Assembly (NCBI GenBank): GCA_964473255.1
Contig: CAYYOT010000019.1
Location: 1-64,000, forward strand
Source of the DNA: Kuafuiihalomonas sp964473255
GTDB lineage: Bacteria; Myxococcota; Kuafuiibacteriia; Kuafuiibacteriales; Kuafuiibacteriaceae
Reading direction: 5' to 3'
Length of the DNA: 64,000 bases
Made by a program: the position numbers and the translations under genes. This document shows, piece by piece, positions 50,738 to 60,138 of the stretch. Below the pieces are notes generated by a model. That model had not been told where the DNA came from. It saw only the letters and a list, made by a program, of their open reading frames with translations, and made no database searches. Numbering within the stretch: position 1 is the first letter of the stretch; every line of letters starts with the position of its first letter.

Positions 50738-52495
50738 ATGGACCAGCAAATCAAGAAGACCGTCGCGCCCACGCTTCCCCGGGGCGTCATGTTCAACGCG
50801 TACCCGGACAGCATCGGTCGAGCCCTGGCCGACACCGTCCAGGTCCTGCAGACTCCCGAACTCCAGGGCGCCTTCTCCCTGTTCTACGTCCTGCCGACCT
50901 TCTTCCACAGCGACCTCGACCGAGGCTTTTCCGTCATCGACTACGAGCGAAACGAAGCGCTCGTCGCTCCGAACGACCTCGAAGCGCTCCGCGCCCTCGG
51001 CGTCGACCTCAAGTTCGACTTGGTCGTGAACCACCTGTCCGTCGGCTCTCCCCAGTTTCAGGACCTGCTCCGCCAGGGCGATGCATCGGAGTATCGGGAC
51101 TTCTTCATCGACTGGAACGAGTTCTGGAGGGAGCACGGCGCGATGGGCCAAGACGGCCACGTCGTGCCCAAGGACGACCATCTCGACAAGCTCTTCATGC
51201 GCAAGCCCGAGATGCCCATCCTCGATGTGCGCTTTCCCGACGGCACCGAGCGACCGTACTGGAACACCTTCTATCAGCACGTCACCTACGACCGTCTGGA
51301 GGCTTCCGACTTCGCGAGGCTGGACGGCATCTCGCACGACCAGGCCGAGGAGCTGGCGGCGAAGCTGAATCGGGCCATCGCCGACGGTGAGGACTGGAAA
51401 GCCGTGCTGGTGGATGGTCTCGAGGCGCAGCGGTCAGAGATCGTCGGGGTCGTCGAGAACAAGCGCCGCTACCTCGGGCAGATGGACCTCAACGCGATGT
51501 CGGAAAAGGTCTGGGAGTTCTACGACCAGACGCTGGCCAAGCTCGCAGCCTTCGGGGCGCGGCTCATCCGTCTCGACGCCTTTGCGTACCTTCACAAGCA
51601 GCCGGGTGAATCGAACTTCTTCAACAAGCCGGGTACCTGGAACTATCTGACGCGCCTACGAGACCTGGCCGGTAAGCACGGGCTGATTCTGTTGCCCGAG
51701 ATCCACGGGGAGTACGGCCGGAAGCTCCATGAGGAAGTCGCCGGCGAGGGCTACCCGGTCTACGACTTCTTTCTTCCGGGCCTGATCATCGATGCCCTCG
51801 ACCGCCAGACCAGCGAACCCTTGCGGCGATGGCTGCGCGAGCTTCTCGCCAAGAACATTCAAACCATCAACATGCTCGGCTGTCACGACGGGATCCCGGT
51901 GCTCGACCTGAACGGAAAGAACGTCGACGGTCAGTGGCGGGAGGGCCTGCTCCAGCCCGATGAGATCGAGGCCGTCATCCAGCGGATCATCGAACGCGGA
52001 GGTCGGGTCAAAAATCTCTATGGAGCCGACGGCAAGAAGATCTCCTACTACCAGGTGAATGCCACGTACTTCAGCGCTCTCGGCGAGGACGAGCGGAAGA
52101 TGCGTCTGGCGCGAGCGATTCAGCTGTTCGTCCCCGGCATCCCCCAGGTCTGGTACCTCGACCTCTTCGTGGGCACCAACGACTACGCGGCCGCCGATCG
52201 CGGCGGCGCGGGGGGCCACAAAGAGATCAACCGAACGACCCTGGATTTGGAGACGGTGAAGGCGAGGCTCGAGTGGCCGGTCGTCCGCGATCAGCTGGAC
52301 CTCATCCGCCTCCGGAATGGCAACCCCGCCTTCGACGGCACCCTGGAGATCGGTGACACCGAAAGCCACGAGCTCGAGCTCACCTGGCGAAACGGTGCGG
52401 CCGAGGCCGCACTGCGTGCAGACCTGGGGACCGGCCGATTCAGCGTCGTCGCCCGCGACGAATCGGGGGTGGAGACCCGGTTCGCCTACGAGTAG
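50738..52495 (+). CDS. GH13 subfamily 18 sugar phosphorylase (sucrose / glucosylglycerate phosphorylase type)
   Basis: A 585-residue (beta/alpha)8 enzyme. The nucleophile Asp is D280 (RLDAFAY), the acid/base Glu E321 (LPEIHGEY) and the transition-state Asp D384 (GCHDGIPVLD). Length, the N-terminal VMFNAYPDSIG block and absence of a signal peptide fit the cytoplasmic phosphorylases of GH13_18, which cleave sucrose, glucosylglycerol or glucosylglycerate with phosphate to glucose-1-phosphate. The specificity cannot be read from sequence alone. A HAD phosphatase follows after 10 bases, so the pair may handle a phosphorylated glucoside osmolyte. Start ATG 50738, preceded by GGAAGG. Confidence 0.85.
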   Translation: MDQQIKKTVAPTLPRGVMFNAYPDSIGRALADTVQVLQTPELQGAFSLFYVLPTFFHSDLDRGFSVIDYERNEALVAPNDLEALRALGVDLKFDLVVNHLSVGSPQFQDLLRQGDASEYRDFFIDWNEFWREHGAMGQDGHVVPKDDHLDKLFMRKPEMPILDVRFPDGTERPYWNTFYQHVTYDRLEASDFARLDGISHDQAEELAAKLNRAIADGEDWKAVLVDGLEAQRSEIVGVVENKRRYLGQMDLNAMSEKVWEFYDQTLAKLAAFGARLIRLDAFAYLHKQPGESNFFNKPGTWNYLTRLRDLAGKHGLILLPEIHGEYGRKLHEEVAGEGYPVYDFFLPGLIIDALDRQTSEPLRRWLRELLAKNIQTINMLGCHDGIPVLDLNGKNVDGQWREGLLQPDEIEAVIQRIIERGGRVKNLYGADGKKISYYQVNATYFSALGEDERKMRLARAIQLFVPGIPQVWYLDLFVGTNDYAAADRGGAGGHKEINRTTLDLETVKARLEWPVVRDQLDLIRLRNGNPAFDGTLEIGDTESHELELTWRNGAAEAALRADLGTGRFSVVARDESGVETRFAYE

Positions 52496-52505
52496 GAGTG
52501 ACGCT

Positions 52506-53315
52506 GTGCCCAAGATCCTCGCGACCGACCTCGACCGAACGCTTCTTCCCAACGGACGCTGGCCTCCGGACGCCGACGCCATCCCACGCTTCAACGAGCT
52601 CACGGAAGAGTTCGGCGTGGTGGTGGTGTACGTGACCGGGCGGAGTCTGCCCCTCACCAAAAAAGCCATCGCCGAGTTTGGCGTTCGCTTTCCCGACGTG
52701 CTCTGCGGCGACGTCGGTACGACGATCACGCGCTATCAGGAGGGCGAGTGGGTGCCGGATGCGGGATGGGTCGACCACGTGAAGCGTGCCAGCCCCCGCT
52801 GGGATGGGGTCGCCGTCCGGGACGCGGTCGCCGACATCGAGGGCATCGAAGAACAGGAAGCGGAGCACCAAAACCCATTCAAGCAGAGCTACTACGCCGA
52901 CCACGGCCAGCAGGCGGCGATCCTGTCCGCAGTCAAGTCGAGGGTGGAGGGGAAGTACGACGAAGTCATCGTGTACAGCTATGACTCCCAAGACGATAAG
53001 GGCCTCATCGATTTCTTGCCGGCGAGCGCCACCAAGCAGACGGCGCTCGAGTACGTCGCCGAGGCCTTCGGAGCTCCGAAGCGCGAGGTCGTCTTTTGCG
53101 GAGACAGCGGAAACGACATCTTTCCCCTCACCGCCGGCTTCAAGGGGGTTCTCGTGCGGAACGCGGACGAGCAGCTGGTCGAAAACGTGCGGGCCGCGAT
53201 GGCGAAAGATCCTGGTCTCGAGGCGTACTTCGCGCAGGGCGACTTCCGGGGTCTGAGCGGCTACTACACCAGCGGCGTCATCGAGGGCGCCTACCACTAC
53301 GGACTCTTCGCCTAG
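52506..53315 (+). CDS. HAD-superfamily phosphatase, sucrose-/glucosylglycerate-phosphate phosphatase-like
   Basis: A 269-residue cytoplasmic HAD phosphatase of the Cof/SPP type. Motif I is ATDLDRTLLP, motif II is VVYVTGRS, and motif IV is FCGDSGNDIFPLT. The cap domain is of the C2 type. GTG 52506 has AGGAG at 52494-52498, 7 bases upstream. Such enzymes remove phosphate from sucrose-6-phosphate, mannosyl- or glucosyl-3-phosphoglycerate. It forms an operon with the preceding phosphorylase. No trehalose or sucrose synthase is present in the window. Confidence 0.8.
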   Translation: MPKILATDLDRTLLPNGRWPPDADAIPRFNELTEEFGVVVVYVTGRSLPLTKKAIAEFGVRFPDVLCGDVGTTITRYQEGEWVPDAGWVDHVKRASPRWDGVAVRDAVADIEGIEEQEAEHQNPFKQSYYADHGQQAAILSAVKSRVEGKYDEVIVYSYDSQDDKGLIDFLPASATKQTALEYVAEAFGAPKREVVFCGDSGNDIFPLTAGFKGVLVRNADEQLVENVRAAMAKDPGLEAYFAQGDFRGLSGYYTSGVIEGAYHYGLFA

Positions 53316-53374
53316 GCTGATCCGACCCGCGGGGTGCCTATCGTTCGCCTCGACCCTCGACTACAACGAAGGCC

Positions 53375-54037
53375 ATGGGGTGGCTGGATGCGTTCTTGGA
53401 CGCCCTGGACGCGGCGGGCCGCGGCCTTCCTTCGGTCGAGGTGCGAGCGGTCGAGGCGATCCGCAGCTACGCCGAGCTCCACGGGCCGAGCCGGGCTCCG
53501 GTCCCCTCCGCACGGCGGGACGATCGGCTCGATGTTGGGTCAGGGATCGGCGGCGGAACGTCGGTCGGTGGGCAGTGTCCTGCGTGTCGCTCCTCGCTTC
53601 GTCCCGCCCCCGTCGCCGAGGGAGCCGACATCGCCGTCTGCCCCGGGGGCTGCGGTCTGCTCGTGCCCGGCCCGGCGCTGCGGACCATGGAGAGCGACCC
53701 GCCTTCGCCCTCCGCGCTCGACCGGCGCCTCGGCCCGGCCGAAGCTCCCGCGTTTCCGCGCCGGGTCGAGTATCGAAAGTGTCCGAGCTGCGGCGGCTGG
53801 ATGCGACGGCTCAACTACATGAAGGTTTCGGGGATCATCGTCGACGTGTGCTCGACCCACGGGATGTGGTGCGACCCCGGTGAGCTCCACGCCGTCCTGC
53901 GGTTTCTCGCCGACGGGGGGGAGGCTCGGGCCCGGCGCTTCGTGGACGAGAATCGGTCGTATGACGAGCGAACCCGACGGTCTCCGCCGAACATGCCCTA
54001 CACCGACGACGAGCTTTGGTGGGCCGATCTCGTCTAG
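53375..54037 (+). CDS. Zinc-ribbon (zf-TFIIB-like) protein
   Basis: A 220-residue protein. The first zinc ribbon-like unit has CPAC...CPGGCG. The second and clearer one is YRKCPSCGG...VDVCSTHGMWCDPGEL, with Cys-Cys/Cys-His-type ligands and the closing W-D-x-x-EL, as in the zf-TFIIB (DUF-type) zinc-ribbon family. Known relatives are mostly of unknown role. ATG 53375. The N-terminal ~60 residues are helical, with no membrane segment. It is independent of the preceding operon (59-base gap). Confidence 0.7.
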   Translation: MGWLDAFLDALDAAGRGLPSVEVRAVEAIRSYAELHGPSRAPVPSARRDDRLDVGSGIGGGTSVGGQCPACRSSLRPAPVAEGADIAVCPGGCGLLVPGPALRTMESDPPSPSALDRRLGPAEAPAFPRRVEYRKCPSCGGWMRRLNYMKVSGIIVDVCSTHGMWCDPGELHAVLRFLADGGEARARRFVDENRSYDERTRRSPPNMPYTDDELWWADLV

Positions 54038-54127
54038 GTGGACATATTTCGTCTGGCTGCCGAGCGACCCTCGGCCCGTGGAACTCGTCGTACATGCCCT
54101 GGTTTTCGTCGTCGTGTGGCTCTCGGC

Positions 54128-55195
54128 TCACGCGTGGTCGGAGCGGGAGGTTCGCCGGCTGGCGGCACGCCGCCGCCGGGGTCTCGACGCCGGATATTTC
54201 GCTCGCGCCTCATCCAAACGCCGGACGACTTCGGCGCGCAGCTCGGGCGGCTCGACGACCCGCGCGCTCCCACCCCACTGGAGGACCCAGGGCACGACCT
54301 CGGTCAGGTCGGTAACCGTGAAGCGCAGCCGCAGCCGACCGCCTTTCAAGACTTCGGCTTTTTGATCGGCCTGATAGGTCCGGGCCGCGACGTAGCTCGC
54401 CGCCGGAGACTCGAAATCGACGACGACCGCCTGCTCCGGCCCCCCCGAGTGCAGGCCGAAGGCGCCCAAGAAGTATTGCTCGAGCTCGAAGTCGTCCGGG
54501 ACCTCGAACGTCTGACGGCGAGGCTCCAGCCGGCGAAAGCGCTCCAGGGCGAAGACCCGGGTGGCCCACGCCCCATCCCGGTACCGGCGCCGACCGACGA
54601 CGTACAGACCCATGCGGAACACGACGATGGCGTAGGGCTCGAGGGTACCGGCCTTCGCCCGCCGTCCGATTGCCTGGTAGCTGAAAGCGACCGTTTCCTG
54701 CTGAATGACGGCCTGCATCAGAACGTCGAGGGCGCCGGTCTCGTCGCGGTATCTCTTCACACCGCCGTCCGGAACATAGCGAAAGCGATCTTTCAGATCG
54801 TCCAGGTCGGCTCGGCGGCCGCGGCTGGCGAGTCCCGCCACCTTGTCGAAAACGCTCTCCATGTCGCGCCCGAAGGCCGAGCCGGCGAACGGCTGAAAGA
54901 GGCCGCGCGCGGCCAACAAGACGAAGCACTCCCGAGGCGTGAGCCGAAGATGGGGCGGACTGCCCGACGCCATCCGTACGCGGACCTTCCGATCGTCGTC
55001 GGTCGTGCGGGACAGGGCGACTCCCGCTCGCTCCAATGCGTCGAGGTCCCGCCGGATCGTTCGGGCATCGACGCAGAAGCGTTCGGCCAGCTCGCCGTAC
55101 GTGCTGCCGAAGCGCTGAGCTCGGATGTGATCCACGACCTGCATCATCCGCACGGCCTGGGCGGCGGAACCTGGCTTGCGCCCGCTTCGGCTCAC
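54128..55195 (-). CDS. HTH/WYL-domain transcriptional regulator
   Basis: A 355-residue protein. The N-terminal winged helix-turn-helix (YGELAERFCVDARTIRRDLDALERAGV) is of the DeoR/HTH-11 type. A WYL domain follows (VAFSYQAIGRRAKAGTLEPYAIVVFRMGLYVVGRRR), then a C-terminal WCX-like extension. WYL proteins sense nucleic acid or nucleotide signals and regulate defence or DNA-damage genes. GTG 55195 starts 31 bases behind the hrpB stop, so it is probably co-transcribed. The last ~20 residues are Arg-rich. The overlying plus-strand frames are shadows. Confidence 0.85.
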   Translation of the reverse strand: MSRSGRKPGSAAQAVRMMQVVDHIRAQRFGSTYGELAERFCVDARTIRRDLDALERAGVALSRTTDDDRKVRVRMASGSPPHLRLTPRECFVLLAARGLFQPFAGSAFGRDMESVFDKVAGLASRGRRADLDDLKDRFRYVPDGGVKRYRDETGALDVLMQAVIQQETVAFSYQAIGRRAKAGTLEPYAIVVFRMGLYVVGRRRYRDGAWATRVFALERFRRLEPRRQTFEVPDDFELEQYFLGAFGLHSGGPEQAVVVDFESPAASYVAARTYQADQKAEVLKGGRLRLRFTVTDLTEVVPWVLQWGGSARVVEPPELRAEVVRRLDEARAKYPASRPRRRRAASRRTSRSDHA

Positions 55196-55226
55196 GTCGG
55201 TATGGTGGCCAACATCGTCGGCCGGC

Positions 55227-57686
55227 TCAACTCGTTCCTCGGCGCCGCCGCTTGACGGTCTTCGTGGCGTCGCCGTCTTTCGGGTCCTCGGGCCAGGCAT
55301 GTTTGGGATAGCGGCGGCGGAGCTCCTTTCGGACTTCGGCGTAGGTCGTCTTCCAGAAGCTCTCGAGGTCCTTGGTGACCTGCACCGGGCGCTGATTGGG
55401 GGCGAGCAGCTCGACGGTGACCGGCACCCGGCCCCGCGCGAGGCGCGGCGTGTCGCGAAGACCGAACAGCTCCTGAAGCTTGGCCGAAAGCACCGGCCCC
55501 TGGACCGCGTCGTAGCGAAGCTTGACCACGCGGCCGCTGGAGCTCCGCCAGGCGTCCGGGGCGGCCTCCGCCAGGCGCTGCTCGGCCCCCTGGGGCAGGC
55601 GGGCGCGCAACAGCGCAGCCAGGTCGATCCGCGAAAGGTCGGCGAGTCGCGTCTGGCCCCGGACGGCGTCGTCGACGAGCAGGGTCCGCACATCGTCGGG
55701 CAAGGGCGAGAGCTCCAGCTCGGAGACGTGGTCTCGAGCGAAGCGGTATCGAGCGACCAGGCGATCCAGAGCCGCGGATCGGGGAAGCGCTCGGTCGAGA
55801 TCACGGCGGACCACTTCGGCCAAGACCTCGCCCGGATCGGTGGTCGGTCGCTCCCGAGCCGACTTTCGCTGGACGATGAGGTCGCCCATTCTCAGCTCCT
55901 CGACCGGGGCGACCCGCGCCTCGTCGTGCAGGTAGGTCCAACCCACGAAGCGTTCGAGTCCGTGGACGACCGGGTCTATCCAATCGACCTCGACGTGGCT
56001 GGCCCAGCGCACGACCCGACGGCCGCGGCGTTCGTCGATCCGAACCGCGGCGATCAGCTTCGACTCGGACACCACGGAGTCCTCGGACAGCTCGGCCGAG
56101 CCTCCCGCCATGGACACCCGTCGACCGTCGTCCACCCGCCCCAGCCGGTCGGGAAAAGCGGCCCAGGTCGCCCGCAGGATGGCCTGCTCTTCGGAGACCT
56201 CGGGTGTCGGCTGCTTGCTCGGCCCGGCCGCGCGAAGCACACGAGCAAGCTGTTTCCGTGACCGGCGAGCGGGGGCGGAGAGGCCGCGCTCGCGAAGCTC
56301 CAAGAGATCGCTGAGCCCGACCCGAGCCCGGCCTCGCCCTTCACTGCCCGCGGATTCGCGGCTCTCCGCCAGAGCGGCGATGTCGAGACCGCACTCCGTC
56401 GCTCCGAGCTCCGCCGCCGCGAGGACGAAGACGCCCCATCGCGGATGAAGGGGCAAACGAGCCAGCGTTCGTCCTCGAGCCGTCAGCGCGAAGCCGCCTT
56501 GCTCGATGGCTCCGAGCCGGCGGAGCAGTGCGAGGGCGGCGCGGAGGCGGGACGCAGCCGGGGCCTCGAACCAACCGAACCGGAGAGGGTCGGCGGCGGC
56601 ATAGGACAGCACGCTCAACACGACCGGAGCGGCGTCGACCCGAGCGATCTCCGGAGGCGGGGCGTCGGAGCGCAGGGCGTGGGTCTTGTCGGACCACAGC
56701 CGCACCGCTCGCCCGGGCTGGGTGCGTCCGGCGCGGCCGGCCCGCTGATCGGCCGAGAACCGTCCGATGGGCGCGAGCTGAAGACGGTCGACGCCGAGAC
56801 CCGGATCGTACTCGGCGCGCCGTTCCAAGCCCGAGTCGACCACCGTTTTGACGCCCTCCACCGTGAGCGAGGACTCCGCAACGTTGGTGGAGAGCACGAC
56901 CCGGCGGAGCGCCGAAGGGGTCAACGCAGCCTCCTGTTCGGTCAAGCTGAGCGACCCGTGCAGGACCCGCACGTCGGCGTCCGCGGTCCGAAGCCGCTCG
57001 GCCGTCCGCTGGATCTCGCGCATGCCCGGCAGGAAAACGAGAATATCGCCGGAGTCGGCGCGACGAAGCTCACCGCGCACGGCGGCGGCGACCTCCTCCT
57101 CCAGGCGCCGGCGCTCGTCGGGCGGCCGGTACTCGATCGCGACCCGATGCGCTCGGCCCTCCGAGCGGATGACGGGACAGTCGCCGAGAAACGTGCGGAC
57201 CGGCTCGGGGTCGATGGTCGCCGACATGACCACGACGCGGAGGTCGGGTCGAACCGTGGTCTGCGACTCGCGCAAGAGCGCCAGCGCGAGATCGGCGTCC
57301 ACCGACCGCTCGTGGAACTCGTCGATGACGACCGCCGCGACCCCGTCGAGAAACGGGTCGTCGATGATCCGTCGGGTGAGAATGCCCTCGGTTACGACGC
57401 GGATCCGGGTCTCGGAGCTCAAGCGCCTGTCGAACCTCACCTGATACCCGACGGTCTGCCCGACGTCCTCGCCCATCTCCGCCGCCATGCGGACAGCCGC
57501 CCAACGCGCCGCCAAGCGACGGGGCTCGAGCACCCAGACTTCCTGATTCGGCGTGAGGCGGGCGATGGCCGGCGGGAGTCGTGTCGTCTTGCCCGCACCC
57601 GGGGGGGCGACGACCACCAGACCGGGCGATGATCCCAGGAGGCCGGCCACATCGCCGAGAACGTCGTCAATCGGAAGATCGGTCAT
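55227..57686 (-). CDS. hrpB: ATP-dependent RNA helicase HrpB
   Basis: An 819-residue DEAH-box helicase. Walker A is P29-GAGKTT, the Walker B box is DEFH, motif III is SAT, and the HA2/OB-like and HrpB-specific C-terminal domains follow. ATG 57686 gives the usual MTDLPIDDVL start. It is a cytoplasmic enzyme of unknown substrate, conserved widely in proteobacteria. The WYL regulator gene lies directly behind it. It is 60 bases from the divergent M2 peptidase. Confidence 0.93.
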   Translation of the reverse strand: MTDLPIDDVLGDVAGLLGSSPGLVVVAPPGAGKTTRLPPAIARLTPNQEVWVLEPRRLAARWAAVRMAAEMGEDVGQTVGYQVRFDRRLSSETRIRVVTEGILTRRIIDDPFLDGVAAVVIDEFHERSVDADLALALLRESQTTVRPDLRVVVMSATIDPEPVRTFLGDCPVIRSEGRAHRVAIEYRPPDERRRLEEEVAAAVRGELRRADSGDILVFLPGMREIQRTAERLRTADADVRVLHGSLSLTEQEAALTPSALRRVVLSTNVAESSLTVEGVKTVVDSGLERRAEYDPGLGVDRLQLAPIGRFSADQRAGRAGRTQPGRAVRLWSDKTHALRSDAPPPEIARVDAAPVVLSVLSYAAADPLRFGWFEAPAASRLRAALALLRRLGAIEQGGFALTARGRTLARLPLHPRWGVFVLAAAELGATECGLDIAALAESRESAGSEGRGRARVGLSDLLELRERGLSAPARRSRKQLARVLRAAGPSKQPTPEVSEEQAILRATWAAFPDRLGRVDDGRRVSMAGGSAELSEDSVVSESKLIAAVRIDERRGRRVVRWASHVEVDWIDPVVHGLERFVGWTYLHDEARVAPVEELRMGDLIVQRKSARERPTTDPGEVLAEVVRRDLDRALPRSAALDRLVARYRFARDHVSELELSPLPDDVRTLLVDDAVRGQTRLADLSRIDLAALLRARLPQGAEQRLAEAAPDAWRSSSGRVVKLRYDAVQGPVLSAKLQELFGLRDTPRLARGRVPVTVELLAPNQRPVQVTKDLESFWKTTYAEVRKELRRRYPKHAWPEDPKDGDATKTVKRRRRGTS

Positions 57687-57746
57687 GAATGCGCGCCAAT
57701 TTTGAGTATGTGACGCCGGCACGCCCGCCTGCTAGCTTCCGGCGCC

Positions 57747-59663
57747 ATGATTCGAACGAGCTCCAGCCTTTGGCTCGTGTTGGTTGCCTGCGCCTCGGCT
57801 CCGGAACCGACCGCCAGCGAAGCTGCCACGCCTCCGCCTGCCCCACCCGCGCCCTCCGCGCACGGTGTCCCCGGCGTACCGGCGTCGCCGACCGCGGACG
57901 ACGCGAAAGCGTTCGTCGGGGAGCTGAACGACGACCTCAAGAAGCTCTGGACGGAATGGGCCCGGGCCGAGTGGGTGAAGGCCACGTACATCACGCACGA
58001 CACCGAGATCCTGGCCGCCGAAGCTCACGAGAAGGTCTTGGCGTATACCAGCGAAGCGATCGCCGCCGCGACGAAGTTCGATGGACTGAAGCTCGACGAA
58101 GTGACCGCTCGGCAGCTGAAGCTGCTCAAGGTCTCGAGCAGTCTCCCCGCGCCGAGCGACGCCACCAAACGCGCTCGCCTGGCGGAGCTCGCCTCGAGAA
58201 TGGAGAGCCTCTACGGAAAGGGAAGGTACTGTAAAGGCGACGACTGCCGCGACCTGGGCGAACTGTCCAAGACGATCGGCGAAAGCCGAAACTACGACGA
58301 GCTTCTCGATGCCTGGCAGGGTTGGCGGACGATCTCCCCGCCGATGCGACCCATGTACAACCAGTTCGTCGCCTTGGCCAACGAAGGCGCCAGCGAGATC
58401 GGCTTCACGTCACTCGGAGAGCTGTGGCGGTCCGGCTACGACATGGAGCCCGACGCGTTCGAGGCCGAAGCCAGGCGGCTGTGGGACGACGTGAAGCCAT
58501 TGTACGAAGCGCTCCACTGCTACGTTCGGGCGAAGCTCGCCCGAAGGTACGGAAAGGACAAGGTCGACCCCGAGGGCCTGATCCCGGCTCACCTGCTGGG
58601 GAACATGTGGGCTCAGGAATGGGCGAACATCTATCCCCTGGTGACGCCGTACCCGAAGGCCAAGGGCGACCTGAACGTCACCGGGGCCCTCGAGCGCAAG
58701 AAGCTGGACGCGATCAAGATGGTGAAGCTCGGTGAGGGCTTTTTCACCTCATTGGGCCTCGACAAGCTGCCCGAGACCTTCTGGGAACGCTCGATGTTCG
58801 TTCAGCCCAGTGACCGCGACGTCGTGTGCCACGCCAGCGCCTGGGACGTCACCAGCGCGGGCGACATTCGCATCAAGATGTGCATCCGGCCGAACGAGGA
58901 AGACTTCATCACCATCCATCACGAGCTCGGACACAACTACTACTACCTGTACTACTACGAGCTGCCCGTCCTCTTTCAGAGCGGAGCCCACGACGGCTTT
59001 CACGAAGGGATCGGCGATACGCTCGCCTTGTCGGTGACGCCCGGATACCTGAAGCAGCTGGGGATCCTGAACAACGTGTCCCGCTCCGACCAGGCTCTCA
59101 TCAACCTGCAGATGAAGACCGCGCTCGACAAGATCGCCTTTCTGCCCTTCGGCAAGCTGATCGACGAGTGGCGGTGGAAGGTCTTCTCCGGAGAGATCGC
59201 CCCGACCGAACTCAATCAGGCCTGGTGGAAGATGAGGGCCGAATATCAGGGCATCGCGCCCCCGGTGAGGCGAACCGAAGACGACTTCGACCCCGGCGCC
59301 AAGTATCACATTCCATCGAACGTTCCCTACACGCGGTACTTCCTCGCCCGGATCCTGCAATTTCAGTTTCACAAAGCGCTCTGCGAAGCCAAGGGGCACG
59401 AAGGCCCGCTGCACACCTGCTCGATCTACGGGAGCGAGGCGGCGGGCGACCGGCTGAGAGCCATGCTCGAGCTGGGGGCGAGCCGGCCGTGGCCCGATGC
59501 TCTCGAGGCCATCACCGGCAGCCGACAGATGGACGGCTCCGCACTGGTCGAGTATTTCGACCCGCTTCTGAAGTGGCTCGAGAAGGAAAACTCCGGGCGC
59601 ACCTGCGGATGGGATGTCCCCGATGACCCGTCGGTGGGGACGGCGGAGCTCGCCAATCGCTGA
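57747..59663 (+). CDS. M2-family (ACE-like) metallopeptidase lipoprotein
   Basis: A 638-residue peptidyl-dipeptidase of the angiotensin-converting-enzyme family. Zinc motif HELGH at 392-396, and the downstream Glu E420 in FHEGIGDTLALS (third ligand). The C-terminal region contains YTRYFLARILQFQFHKALC, typical of M2. An N-terminal signal (WLVLVACAS) with lipobox LVAC and a Pro-rich linker indicate a periplasm-facing lipoprotein, unlike eukaryotic ACE. It probably trims dipeptides from peptides. A four-helix membrane protein follows after 22 bases, but the junction gives no strong hint of function. Confidence 0.88.
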   Translation: MIRTSSSLWLVLVACASAPEPTASEAATPPPAPPAPSAHGVPGVPASPTADDAKAFVGELNDDLKKLWTEWARAEWVKATYITHDTEILAAEAHEKVLAYTSEAIAAATKFDGLKLDEVTARQLKLLKVSSSLPAPSDATKRARLAELASRMESLYGKGRYCKGDDCRDLGELSKTIGESRNYDELLDAWQGWRTISPPMRPMYNQFVALANEGASEIGFTSLGELWRSGYDMEPDAFEAEARRLWDDVKPLYEALHCYVRAKLARRYGKDKVDPEGLIPAHLLGNMWAQEWANIYPLVTPYPKAKGDLNVTGALERKKLDAIKMVKLGEGFFTSLGLDKLPETFWERSMFVQPSDRDVVCHASAWDVTSAGDIRIKMCIRPNEEDFITIHHELGHNYYYLYYYELPVLFQSGAHDGFHEGIGDTLALSVTPGYLKQLGILNNVSRSDQALINLQMKTALDKIAFLPFGKLIDEWRWKVFSGEIAPTELNQAWWKMRAEYQGIAPPVRRTEDDFDPGAKYHIPSNVPYTRYFLARILQFQFHKALCEAKGHEGPLHTCSIYGSEAAGDRLRAMLELGASRPWPDALEAITGSRQMDGSALVEYFDPLLKWLEKENSGRTCGWDVPDDPSVGTAELANR

Positions 59664-59685
59664 ATGATCCGGCAGGCTCCCGTCC

Positions 59686-60123
59686 GTGAGCCTGTCGACT
59701 GCAGCGGCCCTGACCGTCACCTTCCTCGCCGTCGTTTGGTCGCTGACGCTCCGCGGGAGCGTACGCCTCGTCGCACCAAAGGCGGAAAACGCCTGGGACA
59801 ACGCACTTGCATACACCCTCGTGAGTGCCGCCCTCCTCTGGGTTTTGCGCTGGCTCATGATGGAGGCCGTATGGTGGAGCATTCCGGTCGCTCCGCTGCT
59901 CCTCGTCGCCGTTCCCGTATGGACGCTTCGCGTGGTCTACCAGATCCCGACGCGGCGGGCCGCCGCTCTGGCCGCGGTGCAGTTCGGGCTCGCGTCCACG
60001 ATCATCTTTTCCACGCTCTTCACCGTGGCTTTCATCGCCGCGTACCTGACGTACGGCCGGATCATCAGCGATCCGTGGATGCTGGTTCGCCTCTTACTGC
60101 GGCTGATTGGGTTGGGCGTCTGA
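59686..60123 (+). CDS. Hypothetical four-helix membrane protein
   Basis: A 145-residue integral membrane protein with about four hydrophobic helices separated by short loops (GTG 59686). No charged or catalytic motif stands out, and no family is recognised. It lies 22 bases behind the M2 peptidase and converges with kinase 4 (15-base gap). Confidence 0.6.
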   Translation: MSLSTAAALTVTFLAVVWSLTLRGSVRLVAPKAENAWDNALAYTLVSAALLWVLRWLMMEAVWWSIPVAPLLLVAVPVWTLRVVYQIPTRRAAALAAVQFGLASTIIFSTLFTVAFIAAYLTYGRIISDPWMLVRLLLRLIGLGV

Positions 60124-60138
60124 CCCGTCCCCGGCAGC

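Noticed and set aside
53880..54365. Plus-strand frame (GTG 54078) encoding a hydrophobic stretch VELVVHALVFVVVWLSAH followed by an Arg-rich tail
   Set aside because: It looks like a small membrane protein but it lies opposite the 3' end of the WYL regulator gene and has no ribosome site or conserved hallmark; I cannot distinguish it from a chance frame.
54038..55255. 405-codon plus-strand frame
   Set aside because: It covers the WYL regulator in antisense, has no domain, and its composition mirrors the complementary codons.
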